From the NCBI GenBank assembly GCA_005502875.1, contig SCMV01000030.1:1-50947 (forward strand): 50,947 nucleotides of DNA, read 5' to 3'. A model generated the notes under the pieces. It ran no database searches. It was not told the origin of the DNA and saw only the letters and a program-made list of their open reading frames with translations. The first letter of the stretch is position 1. The number at the start of each line of letters is the position of its first letter. The position numbers were made by a program, and so were the translations under genes. This DNA comes from Comamonadaceae bacterium 2PF. GTDB lineage: Bacteria > Pseudomonadota > Gammaproteobacteria > Burkholderiales > Burkholderiaceae_C. Below, piece after piece: positions 1 to 8,215 of this stretch.

Positions 1-967
1 CCTCCAGGAACACCCCTTCACCGCCACTGGGCAGGGACACCAGCGCCGCCTCGGGCACGCTGTGCGCTCGCCCTCCCAGCTGCATTCGCACGGACACCCA
101 CTGCCCCGGCCTGAGGGTGGTTCCGGCAACCTGCTTGAAGGCAGCTCGCACGGTCACGCCCTGGTTGCCTTCGTTCACACGGGCCCCCACCGACACCACC
201 TGCCCCTTGACCTCCTGGCCATCACCCTGGCGAACCCAGACCTCGCGCCCCTGGGCCAACTGTCGCGCCAGCTCCGGCGCCAGTTGCACGTCCACCAACA
301 ACTCATCCAGTCGGGCCAGCTTGAGCAACGGGGTTGCGACCTCGACCCGCTGCCCCAGTTCAACCATCCGCTCGGTCACATGCTGTGCTGCGCTGGCCTT
401 GATGACCAACTCTCCGCTGGCATCCACGCTGGCGCCAGCCAGGGCCTGCCCGACCAGCTGACGCTGCTGGGTTGCGGCCAATCGGGCCATTTGCACCTCG
501 TGACGCGATTGCTCCACGCGCGAAGCGGCAACCAGCCCTTCGGCCAACAGCTGCTCGTCGCGCCGCAACCCACGCTCGGCCTGGGCCAGTTACCCCTCGG
601 CCTGCCGGTGCTCACGCTGCAAGTTAGGCAGTTGGGTGCTGCGCAGCCTGAGCAGAGGCTGGCCTGCGCGCACCGCATCGCCCTCGTCAACCAGGACAGC
701 CGTCACCAGGCCATCCACCGGGGCACTCAACAGCTGCTGCTGTCGCACCGGCAGGCTCAGCTTGCCCGACAGCTCGGTCACCGCCTCGGCGGCAGGTGCG
801 ACCGGCTGTGCCTGCACACCCAGGGCCTTGGCTTGCGCCGCCTGCATCGCCACCTCGCCCCCCGCCGCGCCGGCACCGCTGCAAAGCACGCCCAACAACA
901 GGCCCAGGGAGGCAAAAAGCCAGGCGCGACCCAAAAGGGGCTGGCGCTCGAGTTGAGCAAGGTTCAT
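1..967 (-). pseudogene. RND efflux periplasmic adaptor (membrane fusion protein), interrupted and partial
   Basis: The minus-strand frame reads as a HlyD/RND-type periplasmic adaptor. It has an N-terminal hydrophobic signal or anchor (about residues 12-32), a biotinyl-lipoyl-like half (SAPVDGLVTAVLVDEGDAV then AGQPLLRL), an alpha-hairpin rich in Gln/Glu/Arg, a second lipoyl-like half and a beta-barrel stretch (TLRPGQWVSVRMQL). The 3' end lies outside the window. At codon 126 (590-592) the frame meets TAA and then continues without a shift into clear adaptor sequence (LAQAERGLRRDEQLLAEG), so the stop breaks one gene. CAA or CAG to TAA would explain it. The ATG at 967 is used; an in-frame ATG at 982 is also possible and neither has a clear ribosome site. 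Such proteins link an inner-membrane RND pump to an outer-membrane channel. It is divergent to a two-component system that may control it. A sequencing error cannot be excluded. Confidence 0.75.
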
Positions 968-1042
968 CGCTGTGACGTGCATGAGGCAAAACAGAACTGA
1001 CCCCACCCAGGGGGCCGATGTGGCACAGCCTGCCTGAGCAAG

Positions 1043-1058
1043 CTGAAGGCAGCCTGAA
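1043..1058 (+). promoter_or_regulatory. Putative response-regulator box, CTGAA-N6-CTGAA
   Basis: Two CTGAA half-sites start 11 bp apart (1043 and 1054) in the 126-bp divergent gap between the adaptor gene and the response regulator, 35 bp before the regulator start. The 11-bp period and direct orientation are the usual geometry of OmpR/PhoB-family tandem half-sites, such as the CTTAA-N6-CTTAA type of PmrA/QseB regulators. That it binds the adjacent regulator is inference. Confidence 0.4.
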
Positions 1059-1093
1059 CCCCTTTGCACGGTGAACATGCCAAACTTGGCGAC

Positions 1094-1768
1094 ATGCGCA
1101 TCCTGCTGCTCGAAGACGACCTCATCCTGGGCGAGGGCCTGCGTGACTTCCTCCGCGCCGAAGGGCACGCGGTGGACTGGGTCACCACCCTGCTGCAAGC
1201 GCGCAGCCTGATCAACGAGCCCCATGACGCATTGCTGGTGGACTGGCAGTTGCCAGACGGATCCGGGCTGGACTGGGTTCGTCACCTGCGAGCTCGCCAC
1301 GACACCCGTCCCATCCTCATGCTGACCGCCCGCGACCTGCTCCAGGACCGCATCCAGGGCTTGTCTGGCGGCGCGGACGACTACCTCGTCAAACCCTTCG
1401 CGCCCGAAGAGCTGGCGGCTCGGCTGCACGCGGTCCACCGCCGCGCAGCGGGCACCCCATCGGGCCGCAAACGCATCCGACACATCGAAGTCGACATGGC
1501 CGGGCGCTGTGCCTGGTCTCACCGAAGCGGCCACCCCGAGCCCATCGACCTGACCGCTCGCGAATGGCAGATCCTCGAGGCGCTGTTCAGCCGCTCCGGG
1601 CGCATCGTCGACAAAGGCACGCTCGAATCCCTGGCCGCCGGCATGGACACGCAAACCAGCAGCAACGTGGTCGAGGTGCACATCGGCAACCTGCGACGCA
1701 AGCTGGGCCGCGACCTGATCGAGACGGTTCGCGGCCTGGGCTACCGCATCCCTGAAGACCTGCCATGA
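1094..1768 (+). CDS. OmpR/PhoB-family response regulator
   Basis: This is a 224-residue two-domain response regulator. The receiver domain (1-115) shows the acidic pocket E7-D8-D9, phospho-acceptor D50 (LLVDWQLPDG), T78 (LMLTARD) and K100 (YLVKPF). The C-terminal winged-helix domain (about 125-222) has the family motifs LTAREWQILEAL and VVEVHIGNLRRKLG, ending in TVRGLGYRI. The start at MRILLLEDD is chosen because it matches the family N-terminus; an in-frame ATG at 1064 would add ten non-conserved residues. The next gene, its likely sensor kinase, overlaps by ATGA, so the two should be translated together. The divergent efflux adaptor is the obvious candidate target, possibly through the CTGAA direct repeat upstream. 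The inducing signal is not visible. Confidence 0.93.
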   Translation: MRILLLEDDLILGEGLRDFLRAEGHAVDWVTTLLQARSLINEPHDALLVDWQLPDGSGLDWVRHLRARHDTRPILMLTARDLLQDRIQGLSGGADDYLVKPFAPEELAARLHAVHRRAAGTPSGRKRIRHIEVDMAGRCAWSHRSGHPEPIDLTAREWQILEALFSRSGRIVDKGTLESLAAGMDTQTSSNVVEVHIGNLRRKLGRDLIETVRGLGYRIPEDLP

Positions 1769-3057
1769 CGCCCACCGGCCTGCCCTCCATCCGCCAGCGC
1801 ATCAACCGCGTGCTCATCGGCATCGCCTTGCTGTGGGTGCTGACGATGAGCGCGGGCGTGGGCTGGCTCACCCACCACGTCCTGGACGACCTGCTCGACG
1901 GCACGCTCAGGGAGTCCGCCCAGGTGCTGTATGCGCTGGTGTTGCGGGCTCGAGAAGCCCACGTCGACCACGAGGGCGACATGCTGCCCGCGCCTCCCCA
2001 CGAAGAGACGCTGGTGTGGCAACTCACCGATGCATCGGGCGCCGTGGTGCTGCGCTCGCACCGAGCTCCCACGGCCCCCCTGAGCGAGCTGCCGCACGAG
2101 GGCTTCGAGATCACGAGCGAGTGGCACGTCTTCACCATGCCGATGGGCGACCGAGGCGGCATGTTGCGCGTGGCGCAACACGAGAACGTGCGCCAGCAAA
2201 TGATCTTGTTGACCATGGTCAGCGCCATGGGCCTGACCGCGCTCATTGGCGCGCTGGCGGTGTGGTGGCTCAACCGGGGGCTGCGCCGCGAACTGCAACC
2301 CTTGCTGAACCTGTCAAGCCAGGTGGCCGCCCTGGACCCAGCTCAGCCAGCGCCCCATCCGCTCGAGGCCCGTCGCATCGAACTGCGCCCCCTGGTCGAA
2401 GCCATTGACGGGCTGACCGACCGACTGGCTCAACGCCTCGCGCACGAACGCGCCTTGGCCGCCCACGCCGCCCACGCCTTGCGCACGCCGCTGGCCGGCA
2501 TGGACGCGCAACTGGCCGTGGCACTCAAAGAGGCCCCACCCGAGCTGCAACCTCGGCTCAAGCAGACACGAGAGGCCGCCTCCCGCCTGCGCCGCGTCGT
2601 CACCGCCCTCATCAGCCTGTTCAGGAGCGGCGGAGAGCTCAGCTGGCAAACCACGTCGCTGGCTGCGCTGCTCACCCGCCTGCCCCTGATGAACGCCGAA
2701 GTCAGCAGCTCGGGCACCGACGCCTTGCCAGGCGACCCGGACCTGCTGAGCGCGGCGTTGTCCAACCTGCTGGACAACGCCGTTCGGCACGCGGCCACCC
2801 AGGTGCACGTGCACGCCAACGTGGACCCAGACAGCGTGACCCTGACCGTGCGCGACAACGGCAGCGGCCTGGCGCTGGAGAAAGGTCAGCGTCTGCAGGC
2901 CGCACTTGACGCACAACGCACCGAAGAAGGCCTGGGTCTCGGCCTCACCCTGGCCGACATGGTGGCGCGCACCCATGGTGGTCGCCTGTCCATCGAGCCC
3001 CCGCCGCCGCAAGGAGGCACCGCCATCACCCTGCGCTGGCCCAACCGGGCGGGCTGA
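1765..3057 (+). CDS. Sensor histidine kinase (partner of the upstream regulator)
   Basis: This is a 430-residue inner-membrane histidine kinase. A first membrane segment (about 16-37) and a second (about 148-170) enclose a roughly 110-residue periplasmic sensor region, followed by a HAMP-like linker (NRGLRRELQPLLNLSSQV). The H-box carries H237 in AAHALRTPLAG. The catalytic domain has an N-box (LSNLLDNAVRHA), G1 (DNGSGLAL) and G2 (EGLGLGLTLADMV). Organisation and length are like QseC/TctE-type kinases that pair with OmpR-type regulators. The start overlaps the regulator stop (ATGA at 1765), which indicates an operon. The gene ends convergently, 5 bp from the nucleosidase stop. What the periplasmic domain senses cannot be read from sequence; metals, cationic compounds or organic acids are typical for this class. 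Confidence 0.92.
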   Translation: MTPTGLPSIRQRINRVLIGIALLWVLTMSAGVGWLTHHVLDDLLDGTLRESAQVLYALVLRAREAHVDHEGDMLPAPPHEETLVWQLTDASGAVVLRSHRAPTAPLSELPHEGFEITSEWHVFTMPMGDRGGMLRVAQHENVRQQMILLTMVSAMGLTALIGALAVWWLNRGLRRELQPLLNLSSQVAALDPAQPAPHPLEARRIELRPLVEAIDGLTDRLAQRLAHERALAAHAAHALRTPLAGMDAQLAVALKEAPPELQPRLKQTREAASRLRRVVTALISLFRSGGELSWQTTSLAALLTRLPLMNAEVSSSGTDALPGDPDLLSAALSNLLDNAVRHAATQVHVHANVDPDSVTLTVRDNGSGLALEKGQRLQAALDAQRTEEGLGLGLTLADMVARTHGGRLSIEPPPPQGGTAITLRWPNRAG

Positions 3058-3062
3058 CGGGC

Positions 3063-3899
3063 TCAGGCCGGCACTGGATCGCCTTTGAGCAGCGCCGAAA
3101 CGATGGCCAGCGAATAAGGGCTGGCCACCTGCTCCACGAAACGCGTGAAGTCCAGGTGGGCCGACGCATCGGCTCGGTCCGAGATGGTGCGCACCACCGC
3201 AAAGGGCAGCCCGAACGCATCACAGACCTGGGCCACCGCCGCCCCTTCCATCTCCACGGCCAGCACATCGGGCAGGTGATGGCGCAGGGTCTCGGCGTCT
3301 GCGGCCGAAGCCACGAATTGATCGCCACTGGCGATGAGGCCCCGGTGCACACGCGGCTGAGGCAGCCCCAACGCATGCAGGGGAACGTGCTGGTGCACGT
3401 CCACGAGCGCACGCGCAACGCCCTGGTGCACCCGCTCGGTCAATTCGGCAGGCGGGTGCAGGCGACTGCGGCCCAGACCAGGCAACTCATGCCGAGGGAA
3501 CAGCGGCGACGCATCCATGTCGTGCTGGATCAGCGACTCGGCCACCACCACATCGCCCACGCGCACCTCGCCGCCCAGGCCACCCGCCACGCCGGTGAAC
3601 CAGATCTGCGAAACGCCGAAGGCATCGGCCAGCAAAGTGGCCGTGATCGCCGCCGCCACCTTGCCGATGCCCGAGAGGGTCACCACCACCTCGCGGCCAT
3701 GCAGGTGACCGCGCCAGAAAACGCGAGCGCCGCAGCGAACCGCGGTCTCATCGGGCATCAGGTCGATGAGGGCCTGCAGTTCCTGCGGCATGGCGGCCAT
3801 CAGGCCGATCGGCCGTTCAGGGCCTTGGTCAGCAGTGCAATGAGACCGACCAGAAAAGGCCGGTGACGCGGGGGCATCGGGGGATGAAGCGGGGGACAT
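3063..3899 (-). CDS. mtnN: 5'-methylthioadenosine/S-adenosylhomocysteine nucleosidase
   Basis: This is a phosphorylase/nucleosidase-fold enzyme of 278 residues that hydrolyses MTA and SAH to adenine plus the thioribose sugar, in methionine salvage and AI-2 precursor formation. Family features in order: the N-terminal strand with catalytic Glu in MAAMPQELQAL (E40), LSGIGKVAAA, the glycine motif GVAGGL, RVGDVVVAE, the substrate-pocket motif AVEMEGAAVAQVC and RTISDRAD with the general-acid Asp. About 25 residues precede the usual start, so this N-terminus may be over-extended, although the conserved RPIGLMAAM strand requires a start upstream of M34. It is larger than the E. coli enzyme (232 residues) because of an insert around 150-190. 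It is convergent with the histidine kinase. Confidence 0.88.
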   Translation of the reverse strand: MSPASSPDAPASPAFSGRSHCTADQGPERPIGLMAAMPQELQALIDLMPDETAVRCGARVFWRGHLHGREVVVTLSGIGKVAAAITATLLADAFGVSQIWFTGVAGGLGGEVRVGDVVVAESLIQHDMDASPLFPRHELPGLGRSRLHPPAELTERVHQGVARALVDVHQHVPLHALGLPQPRVHRGLIASGDQFVASAADAETLRHHLPDVLAVEMEGAAVAQVCDAFGLPFAVVRTISDRADASAHLDFTRFVEQVASPYSLAIVSALLKGDPVPA

Positions 3900-3948
3900 C
3901 CCGCCATCATCCCACCGACGCCTGGCGCCTGGTACCTGGAGCCAGGTC

Positions 3949-5040
3949 TCAGAACGCGTGGCGCAGGCCGAACACCACGCTGGTGCCGGACTCGAAGTTC
4001 GCCAGCTGTTCCTTGTCGACCATCACGACGGCATAAACGTCGGTGCGCTTGGACAGGTTCAAGTCGTAGCCCACCGAGGTGATGCGGTGCTTGGTGACCG
4101 GCGTGGTGCCGCCTTGCACCGGCTTTTCCTTGCTCTCGCCGTAGGACACCATGACCTTGGACATCTTGGTGACGGGGATGGAGGCACCCAGTTGATACAG
4201 CTGGGTGTCGATGCGCGAGGTGCCGCTGTAGCCGCTGTTGGAGAACTCGGCGTACTGACCGAACAGCTTGGCGATGCCCAAGTCATAGCTGGTGCTGACC
4301 AGGCCGAAGTTCTGACGCTGGCCCTTGGTCAAATTGACCTTCGGTGCGTCGGCAGACCGCACCGTTTGCCAGGCGCCCCCCACGGCGAAAGGACCGTTGG
4401 CGTAGTTCGCCGCCAGGGCGTAGCTGTTGCGCTCGTTCAGGGTGCTGTCTTCACCCGCCTGGTAAGACACCGATCCCGTGAAACCAGCCAGGTTGGGCGA
4501 CGAGTAGGTGATGGCGTTGCTCCAGCCCGAATCACCCTTGTCGTTGCTCCAGCGACCGAAGGTCAGGCGCACCGCCGGCGACAGGCCGAAGGCACCACCA
4601 AAGGGGTTGTAAGAGGCGACCTGCCCGAACAACAGGTTGCCCTGGCGACCGATGGTCAGCTTGCCGAAGTCGTTTTGCAGGTACACGTTGGCGGCGCGGC
4701 CCCAGAAGTTGTCGGCCGGCACGTTCGGCGTGACCGTGGTGTTGGCGTCGCTGCGGCCTTGGGCGCCGGTGTCGGGGCGCAGGAACGCTTCCAGCGTGAA
4801 GCCGGCCTTCAAACCACCACCCAAGTCCTCCACGCCCTTGAAGCCCAGGAAGCTGGTCGTCATGTTGTTGCCATCGACCTTGGTGAGGCGCTTGTTGTCG
4901 GCCGCGGTGGGCAGACCGCTCAACTGCATGGAGCCGACGCTCAAGTCGATGACGCCATAGACGTTGTAGCTGGATTGGGCCTGAGCGGCGGCTGCAGCGG
5001 ACAGCGCCAGCACAGACAGTGCGAAATTGCGAATGGACAT
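3949..5040 (-). CDS. Gram-negative trimeric porin
   Basis: This is a 363-residue outer-membrane porin of the betaproteobacterial general porin family. A signal peptide (1-22, cleavage after AQAQ) is followed by the typical first strand SSYNVYGVIDLSVG. The protein has alternating beta-strand character throughout, the GFKGVEDLGGGLKAGF motif, and a C-terminal strand ending VFGLRHAF with the terminal Phe needed for outer-membrane assembly. The start at 5040 is supported by GGAG seven bases upstream and by the signal peptide; an in-frame upstream codon at 5163 would add 41 unlikely residues. It is divergent from an ABC importer, so porin and importer may form one uptake route. A short inverted repeat (ACCTGG/CCAGGT, 3934-3947) just after the stop could help termination, but its 2-nt loop makes this weak. 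Confidence 0.92.
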   Translation of the reverse strand: MSIRNFALSVLALSAAAAAQAQSSYNVYGVIDLSVGSMQLSGLPTAADNKRLTKVDGNNMTTSFLGFKGVEDLGGGLKAGFTLEAFLRPDTGAQGRSDANTTVTPNVPADNFWGRAANVYLQNDFGKLTIGRQGNLLFGQVASYNPFGGAFGLSPAVRLTFGRWSNDKGDSGWSNAITYSSPNLAGFTGSVSYQAGEDSTLNERNSYALAANYANGPFAVGGAWQTVRSADAPKVNLTKGQRQNFGLVSTSYDLGIAKLFGQYAEFSNSGYSGTSRIDTQLYQLGASIPVTKMSKVMVSYGESKEKPVQGGTTPVTKHRITSVGYDLNLSKRTDVYAVVMVDKEQLANFESGTSVVFGLRHAF

Positions 5041-5140
5041 GGGCACTCCAGGTTTGGTGCATCGGCACCTGTTGTTGAAAACAGCCGCCGTCGATTGCAG
5101 ATTCCATGCCCACACGCCCCAATCCAAGCGCGCACGCTTC

Positions 5141-5204
5141 TTGCGTTCATTGCAATACTGCATACAGTTTTACAGCTGATTTGCATACAGTTTTGCCACA
5201 GGAG
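5141..5204 (+). promoter_or_regulatory. Promoter/operator of the ABC importer with a 13-bp direct repeat
   Basis: TGCATACAGTTTT occurs twice (5159-5171 and 5182-5194), 23 bp apart, close to two helical turns. A possible promoter is TTGCGT (5141) with TACAGT (5163) at 16 bp, so the first copy would cover the -10. The second copy ends five bases before the AGGAG ribosome site (5200-5204). This position suits a repressor. The regulator is unknown. Confidence 0.45.
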
Positions 5205-5213
5205 CCCGCTCGC

Positions 5214-6281
5214 ATGTCCACCCAAAGCCGCCCCATGAAGCCCACTCGCCGCACCGTTTTCGCGCGCATCGCCGCCGCCACCGCCTTGTCCCTGTGCGCC
5301 CTGACCCCCATGTCGGTGCACGCCGCCACGCCCATCAAGTTCCAGCTCGACTGGCGCTTCGAAGGCCCGGCCGGCCTCTTCCTGCACCCCATCGCCAAGG
5401 GCTACTTCACGCAAGCCGGCCTGGACGTCACGCTCGACGCCGGCAGCGGCTCGGGCGGCACCGTCACGCGCGTGGCCTCGGGCACCTACGACCTGGGCTT
5501 CGCCGACATGGCCGCGCTGATGGAGTTCCACGCCAACAACCCCGACGCACCCAACAAGCCCGTGGCCATCATGATGGTCTACAACAACACGCCGGCCGCT
5601 GCCTTCGCGCTCAAGTCCAGCGGCATCAAGGCCCCGGCCGACTTCACCGGCAAGAAGATGGGCGCCCCGGTGTTCGATGCCGGCCGCAAGGCCTGGGCCC
5701 TCTTCGCCAAAGCCAACAAGATCGGCCCCGTGACCTGGGTCAGCATGGACCCTCCCCTGCGCGAAACCATGGCCGTGCGCGGTGACGTCGACGGCATCAC
5801 CGGCTTCTCGTTCACCTCGCTGCTCAACCTCGAAGCGCGCGGCGCCAAGCCCGCCGACGTGGTGATGTTCCCCTACGCCCAATTCGGCGTGAAGCTCTAC
5901 GGCAACGCCATCATCGCCTCGCCCAAGCTGCTCAAAGAGAACCCGGAAGCCGTCAAGGCCTTCCTCAAGGCCTTCGCCAAGGGCGCCAAAGAGGTCCTGG
6001 CCCAGCCCGCCGTCGGCATCGCTGCCGTCAAGGCCCGCGACGGCATCATCAACGTCGACCTGGAAAGCCGCCGCCTGAAGATGGCCATCGAGCAGGTCAT
6101 CGCCAGCCCCGACGCGCGCGCCGAAGGCTTCGGTCAGGTCAACCCCGGCCGCCTGTCGCTGATGGCCTCGCAGGTGTCCGATGCCTACGGCACCAAGACG
6201 CGCGTCAACCCGGGCGCGGTCTGGAACGGCAGCTTCCTGCCCGCTGCCGCCGACCTCAACGTCCTGCCTCCAGCCAAGTGA
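5214..6281 (+). CDS. ABC transporter substrate-binding protein, NitT/TauT (NMT1/THI5-like) type
   Basis: This is a 355-residue periplasmic solute-binding protein. It has a twin-Arg-containing N-terminus (KPTRRTVFARIAAATALS) with a signal peptide ending near HAA, so either Sec or Tat export is possible. The mature protein begins TPIKFQLDWRFEGPAGLF and shows the NMT1 fold landmarks: KGYFTQAGLDVTL, GSGGTVTRVASGTYDLGFADMA split over two strands, and an FTGKKMGAPV hinge. The start at 5214 has AGGAG nine bases upstream; ATG at 5235 is an alternative. Two family members beside the ATPase and permease make a complete importer. Known relatives carry taurine, sulfonates, nitrate, riboflavin or thiamine-pyrimidine precursors; the substrate here cannot be assigned. 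The direct repeat in its leader probably controls the operon. Confidence 0.88.
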   Translation: MSTQSRPMKPTRRTVFARIAAATALSLCALTPMSVHAATPIKFQLDWRFEGPAGLFLHPIAKGYFTQAGLDVTLDAGSGSGGTVTRVASGTYDLGFADMAALMEFHANNPDAPNKPVAIMMVYNNTPAAAFALKSSGIKAPADFTGKKMGAPVFDAGRKAWALFAKANKIGPVTWVSMDPPLRETMAVRGDVDGITGFSFTSLLNLEARGAKPADVVMFPYAQFGVKLYGNAIIASPKLLKENPEAVKAFLKAFAKGAKEVLAQPAVGIAAVKARDGIINVDLESRRLKMAIEQVIASPDARAEGFGQVNPGRLSLMASQVSDAYGTKTRVNPGAVWNGSFLPAAADLNVLPPAK

Positions 6282-7135
6282 GTCAAACCATGGATGCCTA
6301 CGTCGACTTCCAGGGCGTCTGGCTGGCCTACAACGACGAACTGCTCACGAATGGGCAGTTCGCCGTCGAGGACCTGAGCCTGACCATGCGCCAGGGCGAA
6401 TTCGTCGCCATCGTCGGGCCCTCGGGCTGCGGCAAGTCCACCTTCATGAAGCTCACCACCGGGCTGAAGATGCCTTCCAAGGGCAAGGTGACCATCGCCG
6501 GCCAGCCCGTGACCGGGCCGCTGAAGATCACCGGCATGGCGTTTCAGGCCCCGTCGCTGCTGCCCTGGCGCACCACGGTCGACAACGTGCTGCTGCCGCT
6601 GGAGATCGTCGAGCCCTACCGCTCGACCTTCAAGGCCAAGCGCGCCGAGTACGAGGCCAAGGCACGCGCCCTGCTGCAAAGCGTGGGCCTCGGTGGTTAT
6701 GAAGACAAGTTCCCCTGGCAGCTATCGGGCGGCATGCAGCAGCGCGCCTCCATTTGCCGCGCGCTCATCCACGAGCCGCAGATGCTGCTGCTCGACGAGC
6801 CCTTCGGTGCGCTCGACGCCTTCACGCGCGAAGAGCTGTGGTGCGCGCTGCGCGACCTGCAGGCCGCGCGCGGCTTCAACGTCATCCTCGTCACGCACGA
6901 CCTGCGCGAAGCCGTCTTCCTCGCCGACACCGTCTACGTCATGAGCAAGAGCCCGGGCCGCATCCTCGCGCGCCGCGAAATCAGCGAAGCCGAGTTGCCG
7001 CGCCCGCGCGACCTCGAAGTCACCTACACCCCCGAGTTCACCGCCATCGTGCATGAGCTGCGCGGCCACATCGGCGCCCTGCGCAAGCCCACCAGCCTGG
7101 CATCGCCCCAAGGCCCTGTGGAGATCGCCCAATGA
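6278..7135 (+). CDS. ABC transporter ATP-binding protein (NitT/TauT type)
   Basis: This is a 285-residue ATPase with Walker A GPSGCGKST, Q-loop in MAFQAPSLLPW, signature LSGGMQQRASICRAL, Walker B MLLLDEPFGALD and H-loop VILVTHDLREAV. This order and the LLPWRT segment are typical of TauB/SsuB-type importers. The GTG at 6278 overlaps the TGA of the binding protein (GTGA). ATG at 6290 (MDAYVDFQGVW) is an alternative start. An insertion of about 25 residues (EIVEPYRSTFKAKRAEYEAK) lies between the Q-loop and the signature. The ATPase sits on the cytoplasmic face and powers uptake with the permease downstream, which it overlaps by ATGA. Confidence 0.94.
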   Translation: MSQTMDAYVDFQGVWLAYNDELLTNGQFAVEDLSLTMRQGEFVAIVGPSGCGKSTFMKLTTGLKMPSKGKVTIAGQPVTGPLKITGMAFQAPSLLPWRTTVDNVLLPLEIVEPYRSTFKAKRAEYEAKARALLQSVGLGGYEDKFPWQLSGGMQQRASICRALIHEPQMLLLDEPFGALDAFTREELWCALRDLQAARGFNVILVTHDLREAVFLADTVYVMSKSPGRILARREISEAELPRPRDLEVTYTPEFTAIVHELRGHIGALRKPTSLASPQGPVEIAQ

Positions 7136-7908
7136 ACACGAGCACCGCCAAGCACCTCGAACGCTGGGCCCCCTGGGGGCTGCTGCTGCTGACGCTCGTC
7201 ATCTGGCAAGCCATCTGCAGCGCTTTCAACGTCAGCGAGTACATCTTCCCCAGCCCGGCGCGCATCGCCGAGCAGATGGCCGAGTTCCACACCGAGATCC
7301 TCAAGCACGCCTGGCGCACGCTGTGGGTGACGATGGTGGGATTCGCCATCGCCATCGTGGTGGGCGTGTTGCTGGGGTTTCTGATCGGCAGCTCGCGCCT
7401 GGCCTACGCGGCCATCTACCCGCTGATGACGGCCTTCAATGCACTGCCCAAAGCAGCCTTCATCCCGATCCTGGTGGTGTGGTTCGGCATCGGCGTGGGC
7501 CCGGCCGTGCTCACGGCCTTCCTCATCAGCTTCTTCCCGATCACGGTCAACATCGCCACGGGCCTGGCCACGCTGGAGCCCGAGCTCGAAGACGTGCTGC
7601 GCGTGCTGGGCGCCAAACGCTGGGACGTGCTGATCAAGGTCGGCCTGCCGCGCTCCATGCCCTACTTCTACGGCTCGCTCAAGGTCGCCATCACGCTGGC
7701 CTTCGTCGGCACCACGGTGTCGGAGATGACGGCGTCGAACGAAGGCATCGGCTACCTGCTCATCAGCGCTGGCTCGTCCATGCAGATGGGCCTGGCCTTC
7801 GGCGGCCTGGTGGTGGTGGGCGCCATGGCCATGGTGATGTACGAGCTGTTCTCGGTCATCGAAAAGCGCACCACCGTGTGGGCCCACCGGGGCAGCCAGG
7901 GGCACTGA
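7132..7908 (+). CDS. ABC transporter permease (NitT/TauT type)
   Basis: This is a 258-residue inner-membrane permease of the binding-protein-dependent family. It has about six membrane helices (about 16-34, 65-92, 95-115, 120-150, 180-200, 220-245). The EAA-like cytoplasmic loop that contacts the ATPase lies at ATLEPELEDVLRVLGAKRW, followed by DVLIKVGLPRSMPY. N-terminal features WAPWGLLLLTLVIWQAI and EYIFPSP are typical of SsuC/TauC-like permeases. The start overlaps the ATPase stop (ATGA at 7132). It is the last gene of the three-gene importer operon and is followed by a strong GC hairpin. Confidence 0.93.
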   Translation: MNTSTAKHLERWAPWGLLLLTLVIWQAICSAFNVSEYIFPSPARIAEQMAEFHTEILKHAWRTLWVTMVGFAIAIVVGVLLGFLIGSSRLAYAAIYPLMTAFNALPKAAFIPILVVWFGIGVGPAVLTAFLISFFPITVNIATGLATLEPELEDVLRVLGAKRWDVLIKVGLPRSMPYFYGSLKVAITLAFVGTTVSEMTASNEGIGYLLISAGSSMQMGLAFGGLVVVGAMAMVMYELFSVIEKRTTVWAHRGSQGH

Positions 7909-7942
7909 GCCCCAGCCCTTGACCTTCAGCACCCACCAAAAA

Positions 7943-7967
7943 CAAACCACCCCGGGGGGTGGTTTGG
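7943..7967 (+). terminator. GC-rich hairpin after the ABC operon
   Basis: CAAACCACCCC and GGGGTGGTTTG form a near-perfect stem with almost no loop, 35 bp after the permease stop. A run of T is lacking on the plus strand (AAAA follows), so it may act as a weak or factor-assisted terminator. Confidence 0.5.
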
Positions 7968-8215
7968 AAAAGCCTTGCGGCACCAACCACCGGCTCAAGA
8001 CCGGCGGTTGTGCGATGCCGCAAAACGACATCGCTGCTTGAGTGAAGAAATCCCTGAGCGGCGCGAAGTGATGTTGGTTGGACAATCCGTTGACACGGAT
8101 CGAGCGCACCGACAGATTGTAACGTGCATAATTGCACGGACGATCAAATATGACCCGTTGTTACGATTTGAGACGGGTCGCCTCCGCCGCCAACCACCCC
8201 GATTGAACGCGCTCC
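7968..8215. other. Palindrome-rich intergenic region before the BetR-like regulator
   Basis: This is a non-coding stretch that is locally A+T richer than its surroundings. It holds an imperfect inverted repeat CAACCACCGG/CCGGCGGTTG (7985-8011), a CGTGCA-TAAT-TGCACG dyad (8123-8138) and GACCCG/CGGGTC arms (8152-8157 and 8174-8179). These could be operator sites and the promoter of the downstream two-component operon. I see no gene in it. Confidence 0.45.
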
